Position numbers and translations under genes: made by a program | DNA from: Bacteroidales bacterium | GTDB taxonomy: Bacteria > Bacteroidota > Bacteroidia > Bacteroidales > Tenuifilaceae | Assembly (NCBI GenBank): GCA_020636845.1 | Contig: JACJXD010000003.1 | Coordinates: 310,001 to 374,000, forward strand | Reading direction: 5' to 3' | DNA length: 64,000 nucleotides | Notes under the pieces: model-generated | What the model was told of the DNA's origin: nothing | The model's database searches: none | Seen by the model: the letters and a program-made list of their open reading frames with translations, nothing else | Shown here: in pieces, positions 44,705-54,242 of the stretch | Position numbering within the stretch: position 1 is the first letter of the stretch | How the letters are laid out: the number at the start of each line of letters is the position of its first letter

Positions 44705-44712
44705 CTATTTTT
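44705..44712 (+). promoter_or_regulatory. Putative -7 box of the aminotransferase gene
   Basis: TATTTTTG is a full TAnnTTTG match, 47 nt before the ATG. A TTTG at 44689-44692 lies only 12 nt upstream, closer than normal. Confidence 0.4.
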
Positions 44713-44759
44713 GTTACAATATTTAATTTAAAGGTCAAAATTTTTAAAACCATACAACA

Positions 44760-45968
44760 ATGATTAGCGATTTAAACAGCATCCTGTCCATGAGTTCGAA
44801 ACGGATGAAACGTTCAGTAATCCGTGAGTTGTTAAAAATGACTCAGCGTCCTGAAATCATCTCTTTTGCAGGTGGACTACCTTCTCCCGAAAGTTTCCCA
44901 GGAGAACTACTAAAAGAAATAACACTAGAAGTATTGAGCTCCGATAGCGCCCATGCTCTTCAGTACAGCGAAACCGAAGGCGATAAACGGTTAAGAGAAT
45001 TAATTATTGAACGTTACAATAAAAAGGGCGTAAACGTCTCCCTTAAAAACATTCTTATAACAACAGCATCGCAGCAATCACTTGATCTTTTACCAAAGAT
45101 ATTTGTAAATCCAGGCGATAAGGTAATTTGCGGCATACCGAGTTACTTAGGAGCAATTTCGGCATTTAACAGCTATGGCGCAGAAGTTACCGGCGTTGAA
45201 ATGGATGAAAACGGAATGCGTTCCGATATGCTCGAAGAAACTCTTGAAGAACTCAAGAAAAAAGGACAAAAGCCAAAGTACATATACGTAATTCCTGACT
45301 TCCAAAATCCAACTGGAATTTGTATGCCGGAAAAACGTAGAATTGAAATTATTGAGGTAGCTCGCAAATACGACGTGTTAATCGTAGAAGACAGTCCATA
45401 CCGCGAGGTTCGTTTTGCAGGAACGCCACAGCGTACCATGTTCGAACTCGATGGAACCGGACAGGTAATTCTTTTAGGAACAATGTCAAAGGTATTTGTT
45501 CCAGGTTTCCGTATTGGATGGGTAATTGCAAACGAACAAGTTATCGATAAGTTGGTAGTAGCAAAGCAAAACACCGATTTATGTACTTCGGCATTTGTAC
45601 AAAAAATTTCTGCCAAATACATCGAAAAAGGGTACTTCGACGAAAACCTTGGAAAAATTAACAAAATGTACAAGGAAAAACGCGATGCCATGGTTGCCGC
45701 ATTTCACAAGTATATGCCCGAAGGTGTTAAATGGACGGAACCCGAAGGAGGTCTATTCCTATTTATGACATTACCCCAAGACATCGATGCCGAGGATTTG
45801 TTTAAAGTTGCCATTGAAGAGAATGTTGCATTTGTTCCCGGAACATCCTTCTATTGCAACGGGAAAGGTAAAAATACCCTTCGCTTAAACTTCTCGTACA
45901 TGTCGAAGGAAAAGAACGAAGAAGGCGCACACAGACTTGCCAACGCAATAAAACGTCTAATGAAATAA
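44760..45968 (+). CDS. PLP-dependent aminotransferase (class I, LysN/MocR-like)
   Basis: 402 residues of fold type I. EIISFAGGLPSPESFP at the N-terminus is the signature of the 2-aminoadipate / aromatic / branched-chain aminotransferase branch. IPDFQNPTGICMPEKRR carries the PLP ring contact. GTMSKVFVPGFRIGW holds the Schiff-base Lys, and the C-terminal LRLNFSYM has the substrate-carboxylate Arg. There is no N-terminal GntR domain, so it is an enzyme, not a regulator. Substrate uncertain. A strong terminator follows. Confidence 0.88.
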   Translation: MISDLNSILSMSSKRMKRSVIRELLKMTQRPEIISFAGGLPSPESFPGELLKEITLEVLSSDSAHALQYSETEGDKRLRELIIERYNKKGVNVSLKNILITTASQQSLDLLPKIFVNPGDKVICGIPSYLGAISAFNSYGAEVTGVEMDENGMRSDMLEETLEELKKKGQKPKYIYVIPDFQNPTGICMPEKRRIEIIEVARKYDVLIVEDSPYREVRFAGTPQRTMFELDGTGQVILLGTMSKVFVPGFRIGWVIANEQVIDKLVVAKQNTDLCTSAFVQKISAKYIEKGYFDENLGKINKMYKEKRDAMVAAFHKYMPEGVKWTEPEGGLFLFMTLPQDIDAEDLFKVAIEENVAFVPGTSFYCNGKGKNTLRLNFSYMSKEKNEEGAHRLANAIKRLMK

Positions 45969-45997
45969 TTTTTAAAGATTTTCCTATAATTGAAACA

Positions 45998-46023
45998 AAA
46001 AGCCACTTAAAGTGGCTTTTTTA
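45998..46023 (+). terminator. Terminator after the aminotransferase gene
   Basis: AAAAGCCACT and AGTGGCTTTT form a 10-bp stem around TAA, followed by more T. Confidence 0.85.
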
Positions 46024-46066
46024 GTACATTTACAAAAAATACGATAATAACATCACAAAAGGGAAA

Positions 46067-48016
46067 ATGGAACTTTCCGTAGTAATAGTCAACTACAACG
46101 TTCGATATTTTATTGAACAATGCCTACTTAGTTTAAGGAAAGCGGAAAGCGATATTTCTCTCGAAATTATTGTTGTTGACAACGCTTCAACCGACGGTTC
46201 CTGCCAAATGATTCGGCAAAATTTTTGCGAAGTTACTCTAATAGAAAACACAAAAAACGTAGGTTTTTCCAAGGCAAATAATCAAGCTATAAAACAGGCT
46301 AAAGGGCAATATATCTTGCTACTAAATCCCGACACCGTTGTGCCGGAAGACACACTCCCAAAATGCTTGAATTTTATGAACCAACACTCCGAAGTAGGCG
46401 GCTTAACCGTGAAAATGATTGATGGACGAGGTTCCTACTTACCCGAATCGAAAAGGGGATTTCCTTCGCCATGGACAGCATTTTACAAGATATTCGGATT
46501 AACATCCCTGTTTCCACATTCAAAGATTTTCGGACAATACTATCTGGGACACCTAAACCCTAACGAACAGCACGAAATTGAAATTCTGCCGGGTGCCTTT
46601 ATGTTTCTGCGAAAATCGGCACTGGATAAAGTAGGCCTACTCGACGAACAATTTTTTATGTATGGCGAAGACATCGATTTATCGTACAGAATAATTGAGG
46701 CTGGTTATAAAAATTACTACTACCCCGAATGCAAGATTATTCACTATAAGGGAGAAAGCACAAAAAAAGGAAGCCTCAACTACGTAATTGTATTCTACCA
46801 GGCAATGATAATTTTTGCCCGTAAACATTTCAACAATAAAAAGGCAAAGGCTTTTTCATTCTTAATAAATATAGCCATTTACTTTAGGGCAATGCTGTCG
46901 ATGCTTCATCGGGTTGCAAAAAAAACATGGCTCCCGTTAACCGACGCCGCCCTAATTTTTGCAGGTTCTGCAATAAGCATAAAATGGTGGGAATTTTACC
47001 GTTTCGGAAGTAATAATGTTTACCCCGAAAACTACATAAAAATTCTAATTCCAATCTATATAGTGCTTTGGCTAATTTCGCTGTGGATTACCGGTGCATA
47101 CGACAAGCCTCAAAAGAAATTAGCAACGCTAAAAGGCACGCTTATAGGAACAGTTGCCATACTGTCTATTTACTCCGTACTTCCTGTAGAAATGCGATTT
47201 TCCCGTGCTATAATTTTTATTTTAACGGGTTGGACATTTATTTCGACATTACTGGTGCGGGCATTGCTAAATACGCTAAAAATATCGGAGATTTTCGAGG
47301 TAAACATTTCGAAACGCGTTGGCATTATTGGCTCCCCAGCCGAAGCACAAAAAGTTACTGAAATACTACATACTGCCGGAATAGGAAATCAGCCATCGAT
47401 TCTAAATTCCAATGAAATTAGAGATGAAGAAAGCAAATCTATTTCGTTGGAACGATTAAGTGATTTTATCAGGCTAAACGAAATTAACGAAGTTATTTTC
47501 TGCTCCGAGCAACTATCGATGCAGGAAATTCTGCAATGTATGCTGTTCCTTTCGCCCACAGGAATCAAGTTTAAAATTGCCCCATATCAAGGCAACTCAA
47601 TTATCGGGAGCAACTCCATTGAAACGCAAGGAGAACTTTACTCACTCGACATTCAGACCATTGGAAAGCCAAACGCCAAACGCTATAAAAGATTATTCGA
47701 CATAGTTAGCGCTGCTGTAATTATTCCGTTATGGCCACTTACCGCATGGTTTGCTCGCCAACCTTTCTACATCCTTGGAAACGCATTTCTAGTGCTTATA
47801 GGCTGCAAAACTTGGATTGGCTATAATAAAAGCGAAAATGGCATTGGCAATCTCCCGAAAATCAAAAACAACGTTTTTAACATTTCGTCAGAAAAAAATA
47901 GTAATTCCCATTCGATTATAGAGGCAAATCAACTTTACGCAAGAAACTATAACGTTTATACCGATACCAAAACCCTTTTAAGCAACCTTTTTTCGAAAAT
48001 GATTAAAAGCAAATAA
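46067..48016 (+). CDS. GT2 glycosyltransferase fused to a degenerate sugar-phosphate-transferase-like membrane module
   Basis: 649 residues in two parts. Residues 1-240 are a GT2 domain of the rhamnosyltransferase (WbbL) type: SVVIVNYN, the NPDT donor motif at 87-90 and YGEDIDLSYR at 199-208. About residues 290-405 hold four transmembrane segments. Residues 415-535 form a Rossmann-like domain (KRVGIIGSPAEAQK), and 541 onward begins KRLFDIVSAAVIIPL, as in WbaP/PglC-type sugar-phosphate transferases. The catalytic core expected after that is replaced by a ~60-residue remnant ending LYARNYNVYTDTKTLL. It probably adds a sugar to a lipid-linked glycan; the second part may only anchor it. Confidence 0.8.
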   Translation: MELSVVIVNYNVRYFIEQCLLSLRKAESDISLEIIVVDNASTDGSCQMIRQNFCEVTLIENTKNVGFSKANNQAIKQAKGQYILLLNPDTVVPEDTLPKCLNFMNQHSEVGGLTVKMIDGRGSYLPESKRGFPSPWTAFYKIFGLTSLFPHSKIFGQYYLGHLNPNEQHEIEILPGAFMFLRKSALDKVGLLDEQFFMYGEDIDLSYRIIEAGYKNYYYPECKIIHYKGESTKKGSLNYVIVFYQAMIIFARKHFNNKKAKAFSFLINIAIYFRAMLSMLHRVAKKTWLPLTDAALIFAGSAISIKWWEFYRFGSNNVYPENYIKILIPIYIVLWLISLWITGAYDKPQKKLATLKGTLIGTVAILSIYSVLPVEMRFSRAIIFILTGWTFISTLLVRALLNTLKISEIFEVNISKRVGIIGSPAEAQKVTEILHTAGIGNQPSILNSNEIRDEESKSISLERLSDFIRLNEINEVIFCSEQLSMQEILQCMLFLSPTGIKFKIAPYQGNSIIGSNSIETQGELYSLDIQTIGKPNAKRYKRLFDIVSAAVIIPLWPLTAWFARQPFYILGNAFLVLIGCKTWIGYNKSENGIGNLPKIKNNVFNISSEKNSNSHSIIEANQLYARNYNVYTDTKTLLSNLFSKMIKSK

Positions 48017-48242
48017 TCATTTTATTTTTAACTTTTTTCTCCAATAAAATTATTCGAAAACTTGAAATTTTCACTGATGAAATTTTGATTTTAATTGAAT
48101 AAGTAAAACCTTATTCTTTGCGTTGCATTTGATTTTTACGTCACTACGCTAAAATATCATCGGAATAAATTCAACAATTCGTAGCATTCTCTGTTATACT
48201 GTTGAAATTTTTCAACAAACATAAAAAAACAGATTGTTCGAA

Positions 48243-49547
48243 ATGGCTTACGAAGTTAATATATCCCTTCCCGCCATGGGTGAAGGTATCACCGAGGCAA
48301 AAATTATTAGATGGTTGGTTAACGTTGGCGATGTTATAGAAGAAGACCAACCTTTAGTTGAAATAGCAACCGACAAGGTTGATTCCGAAGTACCTTCCAC
48401 AACTTCAGGGAAGGTGAAAGAACTACTTTTCAAGGAAGGCGATTTTCCACAGGTAGGTCAAACAATTTGCGTTATTACCGCCGAAGGTAAGGTTTCGGGA
48501 ACTACAGAACAAAGTAACACAGTAACCCAAACTAATACAATTACACAATCCATTTCAACTTTAAACATTGAAAATTCAGCCTCGAATAGCTCTGAAATCG
48601 AAGTTAAAGATAGCAGTAAGCTACTAAATATGCACCTGTCTCCTTTGGTTCGAAAAATTGCACAGGAAGAAAACATTTCAACACCAGAATTGCAGAAAAT
48701 TAGGGGAACAGGCCTTAACAACAGAATTACCAAAGATGATGTTTTGCTCTTTATTCAAAATAGGGATAAAGTAGTAGCAAAAGCCTTTAACCCCACCGTG
48801 GCAACAAAACAAAGCACAGAAATTTCTACAATTTCCGAGGGAATGCGCCACGAAGTTATTCCCATGGACAGAATGCGCAAGTTAATTGCCGAACACATGG
48901 TAAACTCCATACATACTTCGGCTCATGTCACCTCATTTATCGAGGTGGATGTTACAAAACTGGTTAACTGGCGCAACTCGATTAAGGAAAACTTTCAGCA
49001 AACCGAAGGCGAAAAGTTAACGCTTACCCACCTTTTTGCCCAAGCAACAGTTAATTCCATTAAAAAATTTCCCGTGCTCAATTCCTCGGTAGATGGCGAC
49101 AATATCATCATAAAAAAGAATATTAACCTGGGAATTGCCACGGCATTGCCTAACGGCAATTTAATTGTTCCGGTGATTAAAAACGCCGAAAAGTTAAACT
49201 TATCGGGCATCGCATCCTCAACTAACGATTTAGCCAAACGTGCCCGCGAAAACAAACTAAAACCCGACGAAATACAAAGCGGAACTTTCACAATATCCAA
49301 CTTGGGCTCGTTCGATACACTTACCGGAACTCCCATCATCAACCAACCGCAAGTTGCCATTCTTGCCATTGGTGCTGTAAAAAAACGCCCCGTTGTTATA
49401 GAAACACCGGAAGGCGATACTATTGGAATACGACAAATGTGTATAATCTCCCTATCGTACGACCATAGGGTTATCGATGGAGCACTTGCCGGTTTATTCC
49501 TAAAAGAATTCCGCGATACCATCGAAAATTTTTCACCGTCGGCATAG
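48243..49547 (+). CDS. 2-oxo acid dehydrogenase E2 (dihydrolipoyl acyltransferase)
   Basis: 434 residues. The lipoyl domain (about 1-80) has the lipoylated Lys in EIATDKVDSEVPS. A Thr/Ser/Asn-rich linker (about 85-120) replaces the usual Ala-Pro linker. The peripheral-subunit-binding domain is LSPLVRKIAQEENI...IRGTGLNNRITKDDV, and the catalytic domain ends with SYDHRVIDGALAG, whose His is catalytic. It belongs to a pyruvate or branched-chain dehydrogenase complex, but E1 and E3 are not adjacent. The ATG at 48243 is chosen over a TTG at 48234. Confidence 0.92.
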   Translation: MAYEVNISLPAMGEGITEAKIIRWLVNVGDVIEEDQPLVEIATDKVDSEVPSTTSGKVKELLFKEGDFPQVGQTICVITAEGKVSGTTEQSNTVTQTNTITQSISTLNIENSASNSSEIEVKDSSKLLNMHLSPLVRKIAQEENISTPELQKIRGTGLNNRITKDDVLLFIQNRDKVVAKAFNPTVATKQSTEISTISEGMRHEVIPMDRMRKLIAEHMVNSIHTSAHVTSFIEVDVTKLVNWRNSIKENFQQTEGEKLTLTHLFAQATVNSIKKFPVLNSSVDGDNIIIKKNINLGIATALPNGNLIVPVIKNAEKLNLSGIASSTNDLAKRARENKLKPDEIQSGTFTISNLGSFDTLTGTPIINQPQVAILAIGAVKKRPVVIETPEGDTIGIRQMCIISLSYDHRVIDGALAGLFLKEFRDTIENFSPSA

Positions 49548-49803
49548 TCTTCCTGAGTTAAGTGTTTTTTATACCAGTAAAATACCTTTATCAACAGGTT
49601 CGAAATTGAACTTACGAATTGGCCTTGGCAATAAAACCGTACGTCAAGCGGCTATTAATTCATATTCGACAAGCCAATTTTAACAATTTAATTTACCAGC
49701 TAAAAAATAACTTCAACCGAAAAACTTCTTACAGGTTATAAGAATTTTCGGTAATTTAACATATATTGTTTCCCTATTTGTCAAAAAAACTCGGCATCTA
49801 ATC

Positions 49804-49824
49804 AAACTTATAAATTATAAGTTT
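49804..49824. repeat. Perfect 10-bp inverted repeat, possible operator
   Basis: AAACTTATAA and TTATAAGTTT flank a single A, 220 nt before the TPR/PD40 gene. Without a T-run it is not a terminator; a binding site for a dimeric regulator is possible. Confidence 0.4.
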
Positions 49825-49971
49825 ATGCCAAATTTATTGGGCTTTACGACTATTTAGCCCCCTGCTCACGAATTGTTAATCAAAATGCTGAAAACAAACA
49901 AAAAACCTAATCGTATATAAAATTAGAGTAAAGCAAAAACACTAAAAAAAACACCGTGTTATCTTTCTGAT

Positions 49972-49979
49972 TATATTTG
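49972..49979 (+). promoter_or_regulatory. Putative -7 box of the TPR/PD40 gene pair
   Basis: TATATTTG is a full TAnnTTTG match, 64 nt before the ATG of the first gene. Confidence 0.45.
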
Positions 49980-50043
49980 CATTGTAATTAAGTAATTAAA
50001 CAAGAAAACTTAGGCACCGAAGAAGTGGATTGATTTTTATAGA

Positions 50044-51327
50044 ATGAGACTTAAACTGCTTTTATTAACTATAGCCCTTATAATTTCGAATGGTTCCTTT
50101 TGCCAAAAAAGTTCCTACTATCGCAGGGTTTTTGTCGATGCCGAATACTATCTGCTATACGAAGAGTATCAGGATGCCTTACCCCTATATTTCGAATTAT
50201 ACCAACATTATCCCAACAACGCCAATATAGCCTATCGAATTGGGCTATGCTACCTTCACATTCCAAATCAAAAAACAAAGTCCATAAAATATTTCGAAAA
50301 AGCGCTTGGAAACATTACGGACAACTATAAAGAAGGATATTTTACCGAAACCAGTACTCCTCACGAAGTGCTGCTATACTATGGCGAGGCACTAAGAATT
50401 AACAATGAACTTGACAAAGCGTTAAAGGCTTTCAAAGATTATCAGAATAAATTAAAACCAAACGATTTAAGAGAACAGCGTGTTGTTCAAAAAGAAATTG
50501 AATCGGTTAACTACGCCAAAGTACAAATTGAAAATCCTAAAAAGCACATAATTGAGCCCATTCAGGGAAATATAAATACTCAATTTCCTGAAATAAACCC
50601 TTTGGTTGACAGTTCGGGCAATACAATATACTACACCTCGATACAGCGTTTCTACAACGCTATACTATCGAGCGAGCGAAACACTAACACTTACTGGAAA
50701 AATCCAATTAACTTAAATGCGCAACTATGGGCCGAAGGAGTAATCAAAACCGTAGGAATTTCTCTTTCCGGCGATTTCCTAATATTAGCCCGAAACGATA
50801 ACGATGTCTTTAACCTATACTTTAGTAAGTACGACAAGGCAACAAAAACATGGTCGCAAATCTCGAAATTTCCAAAGGAAATTAACAGTAAGAGTTGGGA
50901 AACATTCGGATCGTTATCGGCAACCGGCGATACTCTATTTTTTAGCAGTAACCGCGAAGGAGGTTTTGGCGGATTTGACATTTACATGTCGATAAGAACA
51001 AACGATGGCTGGTCAAATCCAATAAATCTAGGAAATAAAGTAAATTCTGAGTACGACGAAATTGCTCCTTTTGTCACCGAAAATGGGAAACGACTATTTT
51101 TTAGTTCAAATGGGTTTAAAACAATGGGAGGATTTGACCTTTTTTATGCTAATTTTGAAAATAATACATGGGGAATTCCCCAGAATTTAGGATATCCTAT
51201 AAATACTACTGATGACGACACTTTCCTGTTCCCAATTAAGAATGGTAAACGTGGATTCATAAGTAGGGGGAGCGAAAAAACGGGCAATGAGGATATCTAT
51301 GAAGTAAAAATAGATATTACCGAATGA
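50044..51327 (+). CDS. Exported TPR/PD40 beta-propeller protein
   Basis: 427 residues. A signal peptide (MRLKLLLLTIALIISNGSFCQ) is followed by a TPR-like helical region (about 25-150; YRIGLCYLHIP, YYGEALRINNELDKALKAF) and WD40-like PD40 repeats (about 170-420: TLFFSSNREGGFGGFDIYMS, KRLFFSSNGFKTMGGFDLFYA, KRGFISRGSEKTGNEDIYEV). This layout is like the N-terminal part of T9SS PorE-type proteins but lacks the OmpA domain. It overlaps the next gene by ATGA. A periplasmic scaffold role is likely; no catalytic motif is seen. Confidence 0.82.
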   Translation: MRLKLLLLTIALIISNGSFCQKSSYYRRVFVDAEYYLLYEEYQDALPLYFELYQHYPNNANIAYRIGLCYLHIPNQKTKSIKYFEKALGNITDNYKEGYFTETSTPHEVLLYYGEALRINNELDKALKAFKDYQNKLKPNDLREQRVVQKEIESVNYAKVQIENPKKHIIEPIQGNINTQFPEINPLVDSSGNTIYYTSIQRFYNAILSSERNTNTYWKNPINLNAQLWAEGVIKTVGISLSGDFLILARNDNDVFNLYFSKYDKATKTWSQISKFPKEINSKSWETFGSLSATGDTLFFSSNREGGFGGFDIYMSIRTNDGWSNPINLGNKVNSEYDEIAPFVTENGKRLFFSSNGFKTMGGFDLFYANFENNTWGIPQNLGYPINTTDDDTFLFPIKNGKRGFISRGSEKTGNEDIYEVKIDITE

Positions 51328-53690
51328 AAATGAAGTTCAACCTTGTAATTCTGTCAATATTTCTCCTTGCTTTTAGCCAAGTAGGATTTTCGCAAGGAAA
51401 GTTTGAAGCGGAAGAAACATATCGCGATGCGAACTCCTACTTCTACTTCGAAGATTACGAAGAAGCATTAGCCTTGTATAGGAGTATTTATAAATCATTC
51501 CCAAATAACAGCAACATCGACTACCGCATTGGTTTTTGCTACCTAAACATTCCCGGTAGTAAATATAGAGCCATACCTTACTTAAAAAAAGCCATTACCG
51601 CTACAACAAAGTTTTATAACGAAGAATCGATTGTTGAAAAAAAAGCGCCTATTGATGTTTACTTTTATCTGGGAAATGCCTTTTTTATTAATAATCAAAT
51701 AGATTCAGCGCTAAAATACTACCAAGAATTTCACAACTTAACAAAAGGAAAAGGTAACTGGGACTTTGAATACCTCAACCATCAAATACAAACGGCTAAA
51801 AATTCCGAAATTTTAAAAAAATCGCCCATCAACTTTATAGAATCAAAACTAGGCGATAATATAAACAATCAACTATACAACTACAACGCAGTAGTATCGG
51901 GCAATGGCAAAATTTTAGCATATACTACCAAGCAAAAGTTTTACGATGCAATAATGGTTGCCAAACTTAATAGCGATGGGCAATGGGGAAAACCTCAAAA
52001 TATTACTCTCGATTTACAGGTAAACGGAACTTGTAAAACTTTGAGTCTTTCATATAACGGCAACGAACTTTACCTTTTTAAGGATGACAACCACGATGGG
52101 AATATTTACGTGTCGAGGTTCGAAGACAACCGTTGGCAACCTATGGTTAAACTCAACTCGAACATTAACTCGGAAGCATACGAAACACACGCATGTCCAA
52201 GTCCAGACGGAAAATCGTTATACTTTACCAGTAACAGACCGGGGGGATACGGCGAATTAGATATTTACGTTAGTAAAAGAACCGAAGGATTAGACTGGGG
52301 AAAACCTCATAACCTAGGAGATATTATAAATACACCTCTAAACGAAGATACGCCATTTGTAACATCCGACGGAGAAATGTTGTTTTTCAGCTCCGAAGGA
52401 CATAACAACATGGGTGGATACGATGTATTTGTTTCTCAGATAAACGACCAAAACCAATGGTCAACTCCAATAAATATAGGCTACCCAATAAACACTACCG
52501 ATGACGATCTATTCTTTTTCCCTACAAATAAAGGTTCGCAAGCTCTTGTTTCCCTTTTTAATAAAAAAGGTACCGACAGGGATATTTACTCAATAGATCT
52601 TTTTATACCCCGTTACAGAAAAAGTATTGTACTTTCGTCGCAAAAGTACGAACATCCTTCCGAAGCCGCCTTTCAACGACTTATCGTCGATACCCTTTCT
52701 CAAAAAGGGAAAGCCATTGTTGACCCAACATCTAGCAATATCAATATCGATTTTCTTAGTAACACCGAAAATACGCTCTACTTAAAAGGAAAACCATACG
52801 ATATTCTTCTTCAACTATCACGAGAAGAATTAAAACCAAGTAACGGAAATATTTCTTCTATAGAGTTAGCCAACAATGAGCGAAAAATAACTCCTGTTAT
52901 AGATACTACGACAAATAAAAAAGACAGCATTAACAGTTCTCCTATAAAGGAACGCATCTCACTGATAAAAAAACTGTCGGATACAAATAACACCGTTGCC
53001 AACTTTAACAATGCGGCAAAAAGCGTAAACACAACTCAACTTGTTGATAAAAGCAATGATTTGGAGGGATCGTATCTAATGGAAATGCTATTGCTCCTTA
53101 CAAATCCAAAAGATTATAGCATTCTCACTCCCGTACTAAAAAGGAACTGGATTTTTCCCGCAGGTTTCTTTAACGAAAGCATAATAAAATTCAGTAATTC
53201 CTTCAAATCGCAACAGGAAAAAGATGCAATGACTTTAACGCTTTCCAAATTTTTAGATCAACTGGTAACACCCCAAAACATAAGCGCTTTTGCGCCTCGT
53301 AAACGTTCTCAATCGGCTAAGGATATAAATACATTCAACTATGTATTTAATCGTATGGTAAATATGGCTTCGCCCGAATTGGGAAAGAAACTTGCCTACA
53401 CTAAGGTTAACCACGATAACATACAAACAATTAACGAGTTAATTGTCACACTAAAAAAAGAGCAACCTGAAATTTACCATAAATACTCCGACGAACTACT
53501 TAGAATTTTAACACAGATTTCGTTTGAAACATATAAGAATTTGCCGGATAATAAAAAAATTGAACTTTATAATAGCATAGGAAGTTCCACAATTATTCCG
53601 ACTTCTAATAGATGGTGGATTTACCTGATAATTGCATTAGTTATTGCTTTGGCAAGTTTCTTAACATATCGAATTTACAAAAAGAGGTAA
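51324..53690 (+). CDS. TPR/PD40 protein with C-terminal membrane anchor
   Basis: 788 residues, a larger paralogue of the preceding gene. It has a signal peptide (FNLVILSIFLLAFSQVGFSQ), TPR-like helices (about 28-155), PD40 repeats (SLYFTSNRPGGYGELDIYVS, EMLFFSSEGHNNMGGYDVFVS), then a ~170-residue low-complexity linker and a helical domain (about 580-750). It closes with one transmembrane helix and a basic tail (RWWIYLIIALVIALASFLT, then YRIYKKR). So it is anchored at its C-terminus with the propeller in the periplasm. It is translationally coupled to the first gene; the two probably form one complex. No family name beyond the domains is known to me. Confidence 0.8.
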   Translation: MKMKFNLVILSIFLLAFSQVGFSQGKFEAEETYRDANSYFYFEDYEEALALYRSIYKSFPNNSNIDYRIGFCYLNIPGSKYRAIPYLKKAITATTKFYNEESIVEKKAPIDVYFYLGNAFFINNQIDSALKYYQEFHNLTKGKGNWDFEYLNHQIQTAKNSEILKKSPINFIESKLGDNINNQLYNYNAVVSGNGKILAYTTKQKFYDAIMVAKLNSDGQWGKPQNITLDLQVNGTCKTLSLSYNGNELYLFKDDNHDGNIYVSRFEDNRWQPMVKLNSNINSEAYETHACPSPDGKSLYFTSNRPGGYGELDIYVSKRTEGLDWGKPHNLGDIINTPLNEDTPFVTSDGEMLFFSSEGHNNMGGYDVFVSQINDQNQWSTPINIGYPINTTDDDLFFFPTNKGSQALVSLFNKKGTDRDIYSIDLFIPRYRKSIVLSSQKYEHPSEAAFQRLIVDTLSQKGKAIVDPTSSNINIDFLSNTENTLYLKGKPYDILLQLSREELKPSNGNISSIELANNERKITPVIDTTTNKKDSINSSPIKERISLIKKLSDTNNTVANFNNAAKSVNTTQLVDKSNDLEGSYLMEMLLLLTNPKDYSILTPVLKRNWIFPAGFFNESIIKFSNSFKSQQEKDAMTLTLSKFLDQLVTPQNISAFAPRKRSQSAKDINTFNYVFNRMVNMASPELGKKLAYTKVNHDNIQTINELIVTLKKEQPEIYHKYSDELLRILTQISFETYKNLPDNKKIELYNSIGSSTIIPTSNRWWIYLIIALVIALASFLTYRIYKKR

Positions 53691-53814
53691 ACTACCCGAT
53701 AGCAAGCAAAGCACACGCTAACTTTTTGACGGCTAAGGGGAATATCTTTACACAAGCAATACTCGCTTTTTGAACCTTTTAAAAGAAATTTAGTTACTAG
53801 TAAAAACATTAAAC

Positions 53815-54237
53815 ATGGACAAATTTGCAATACAAGCCGACTGGATAGATGGAATGGCTTTTGAAACCGAGGTTAACGGTCACAAACTAGTAATTGATGC
53901 CAACGAATCGGTTGGAGGTAAAAATCGTGGTCCAAGGCCTAAGCCGTTAATGCTGGTAGCCCTTGCAGGATGTACCGGAATGGATGTTATTTCAATCCTA
54001 AAAAAAATGCGAGAGGATGTAAAAAAGTTTAGGGTTGGCGTAGAAGCACTACAAACCGATGAGCATCCCAAGCATTACTCCGAAATGAAGATTGTTTACG
54101 AATTCTGGGGAACGAATCTGAATAAGGATAATATTAATAAGGCAATAACCCTTTCGCAGGAAAAATATTGTGGTGTTAGTGCTACTTACAAAAAGGCAAT
54201 GGAACTAAGTTACGAAGTGGTAATTCACGAAGAATAA
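53815..54237 (+). CDS. OsmC-family protein
   Basis: 140 residues of the OsmC/Ohr fold: DANESVGGKNRGPRPKPLMLVALAGCTGMDVISILKKMR, which carries the first of the usual reactive Cys, then a C-terminal CGVSATYKKAMELSYEV, with the second. The family reduces organic peroxides, but many Bacteroidota members of this YhfA-like branch have unknown substrates. It is 5 nt before a DUF1858 gene, so they share an mRNA. Confidence 0.87.
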   Translation: MDKFAIQADWIDGMAFETEVNGHKLVIDANESVGGKNRGPRPKPLMLVALAGCTGMDVISILKKMREDVKKFRVGVEALQTDEHPKHYSEMKIVYEFWGTNLNKDNINKAITLSQEKYCGVSATYKKAMELSYEVVIHEE

Positions 54238-54242
54238 GTCTT

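Larger units (their letters stand above)
49548..50043. other. 496-nt gap before the TPR/PD40 genes
   Basis: No gene is seen. It holds a hairpin at 49717-49751 (CCGAAAA and TTCTTA arms against TAAGAA and TTTTCGG, loop CAGGTTA), a 10-bp inverted repeat at 49804-49824, and a TATATTTG box at 49972. The rest is A/T-rich. Confidence 0.6.

Noticed and set aside
44486..44731. Plus-strand frame between the TPR and aminotransferase genes
   Set aside because: It starts at a non-ATG codon, spans a strong terminator and the aminotransferase -7 box, and resembles no protein family.
48017..48242. Promoter candidate TATTCTTTG before the E2 gene
   Set aside because: It has one base too many between TA and TTTG to fit the consensus, and no upstream TTTG fits.
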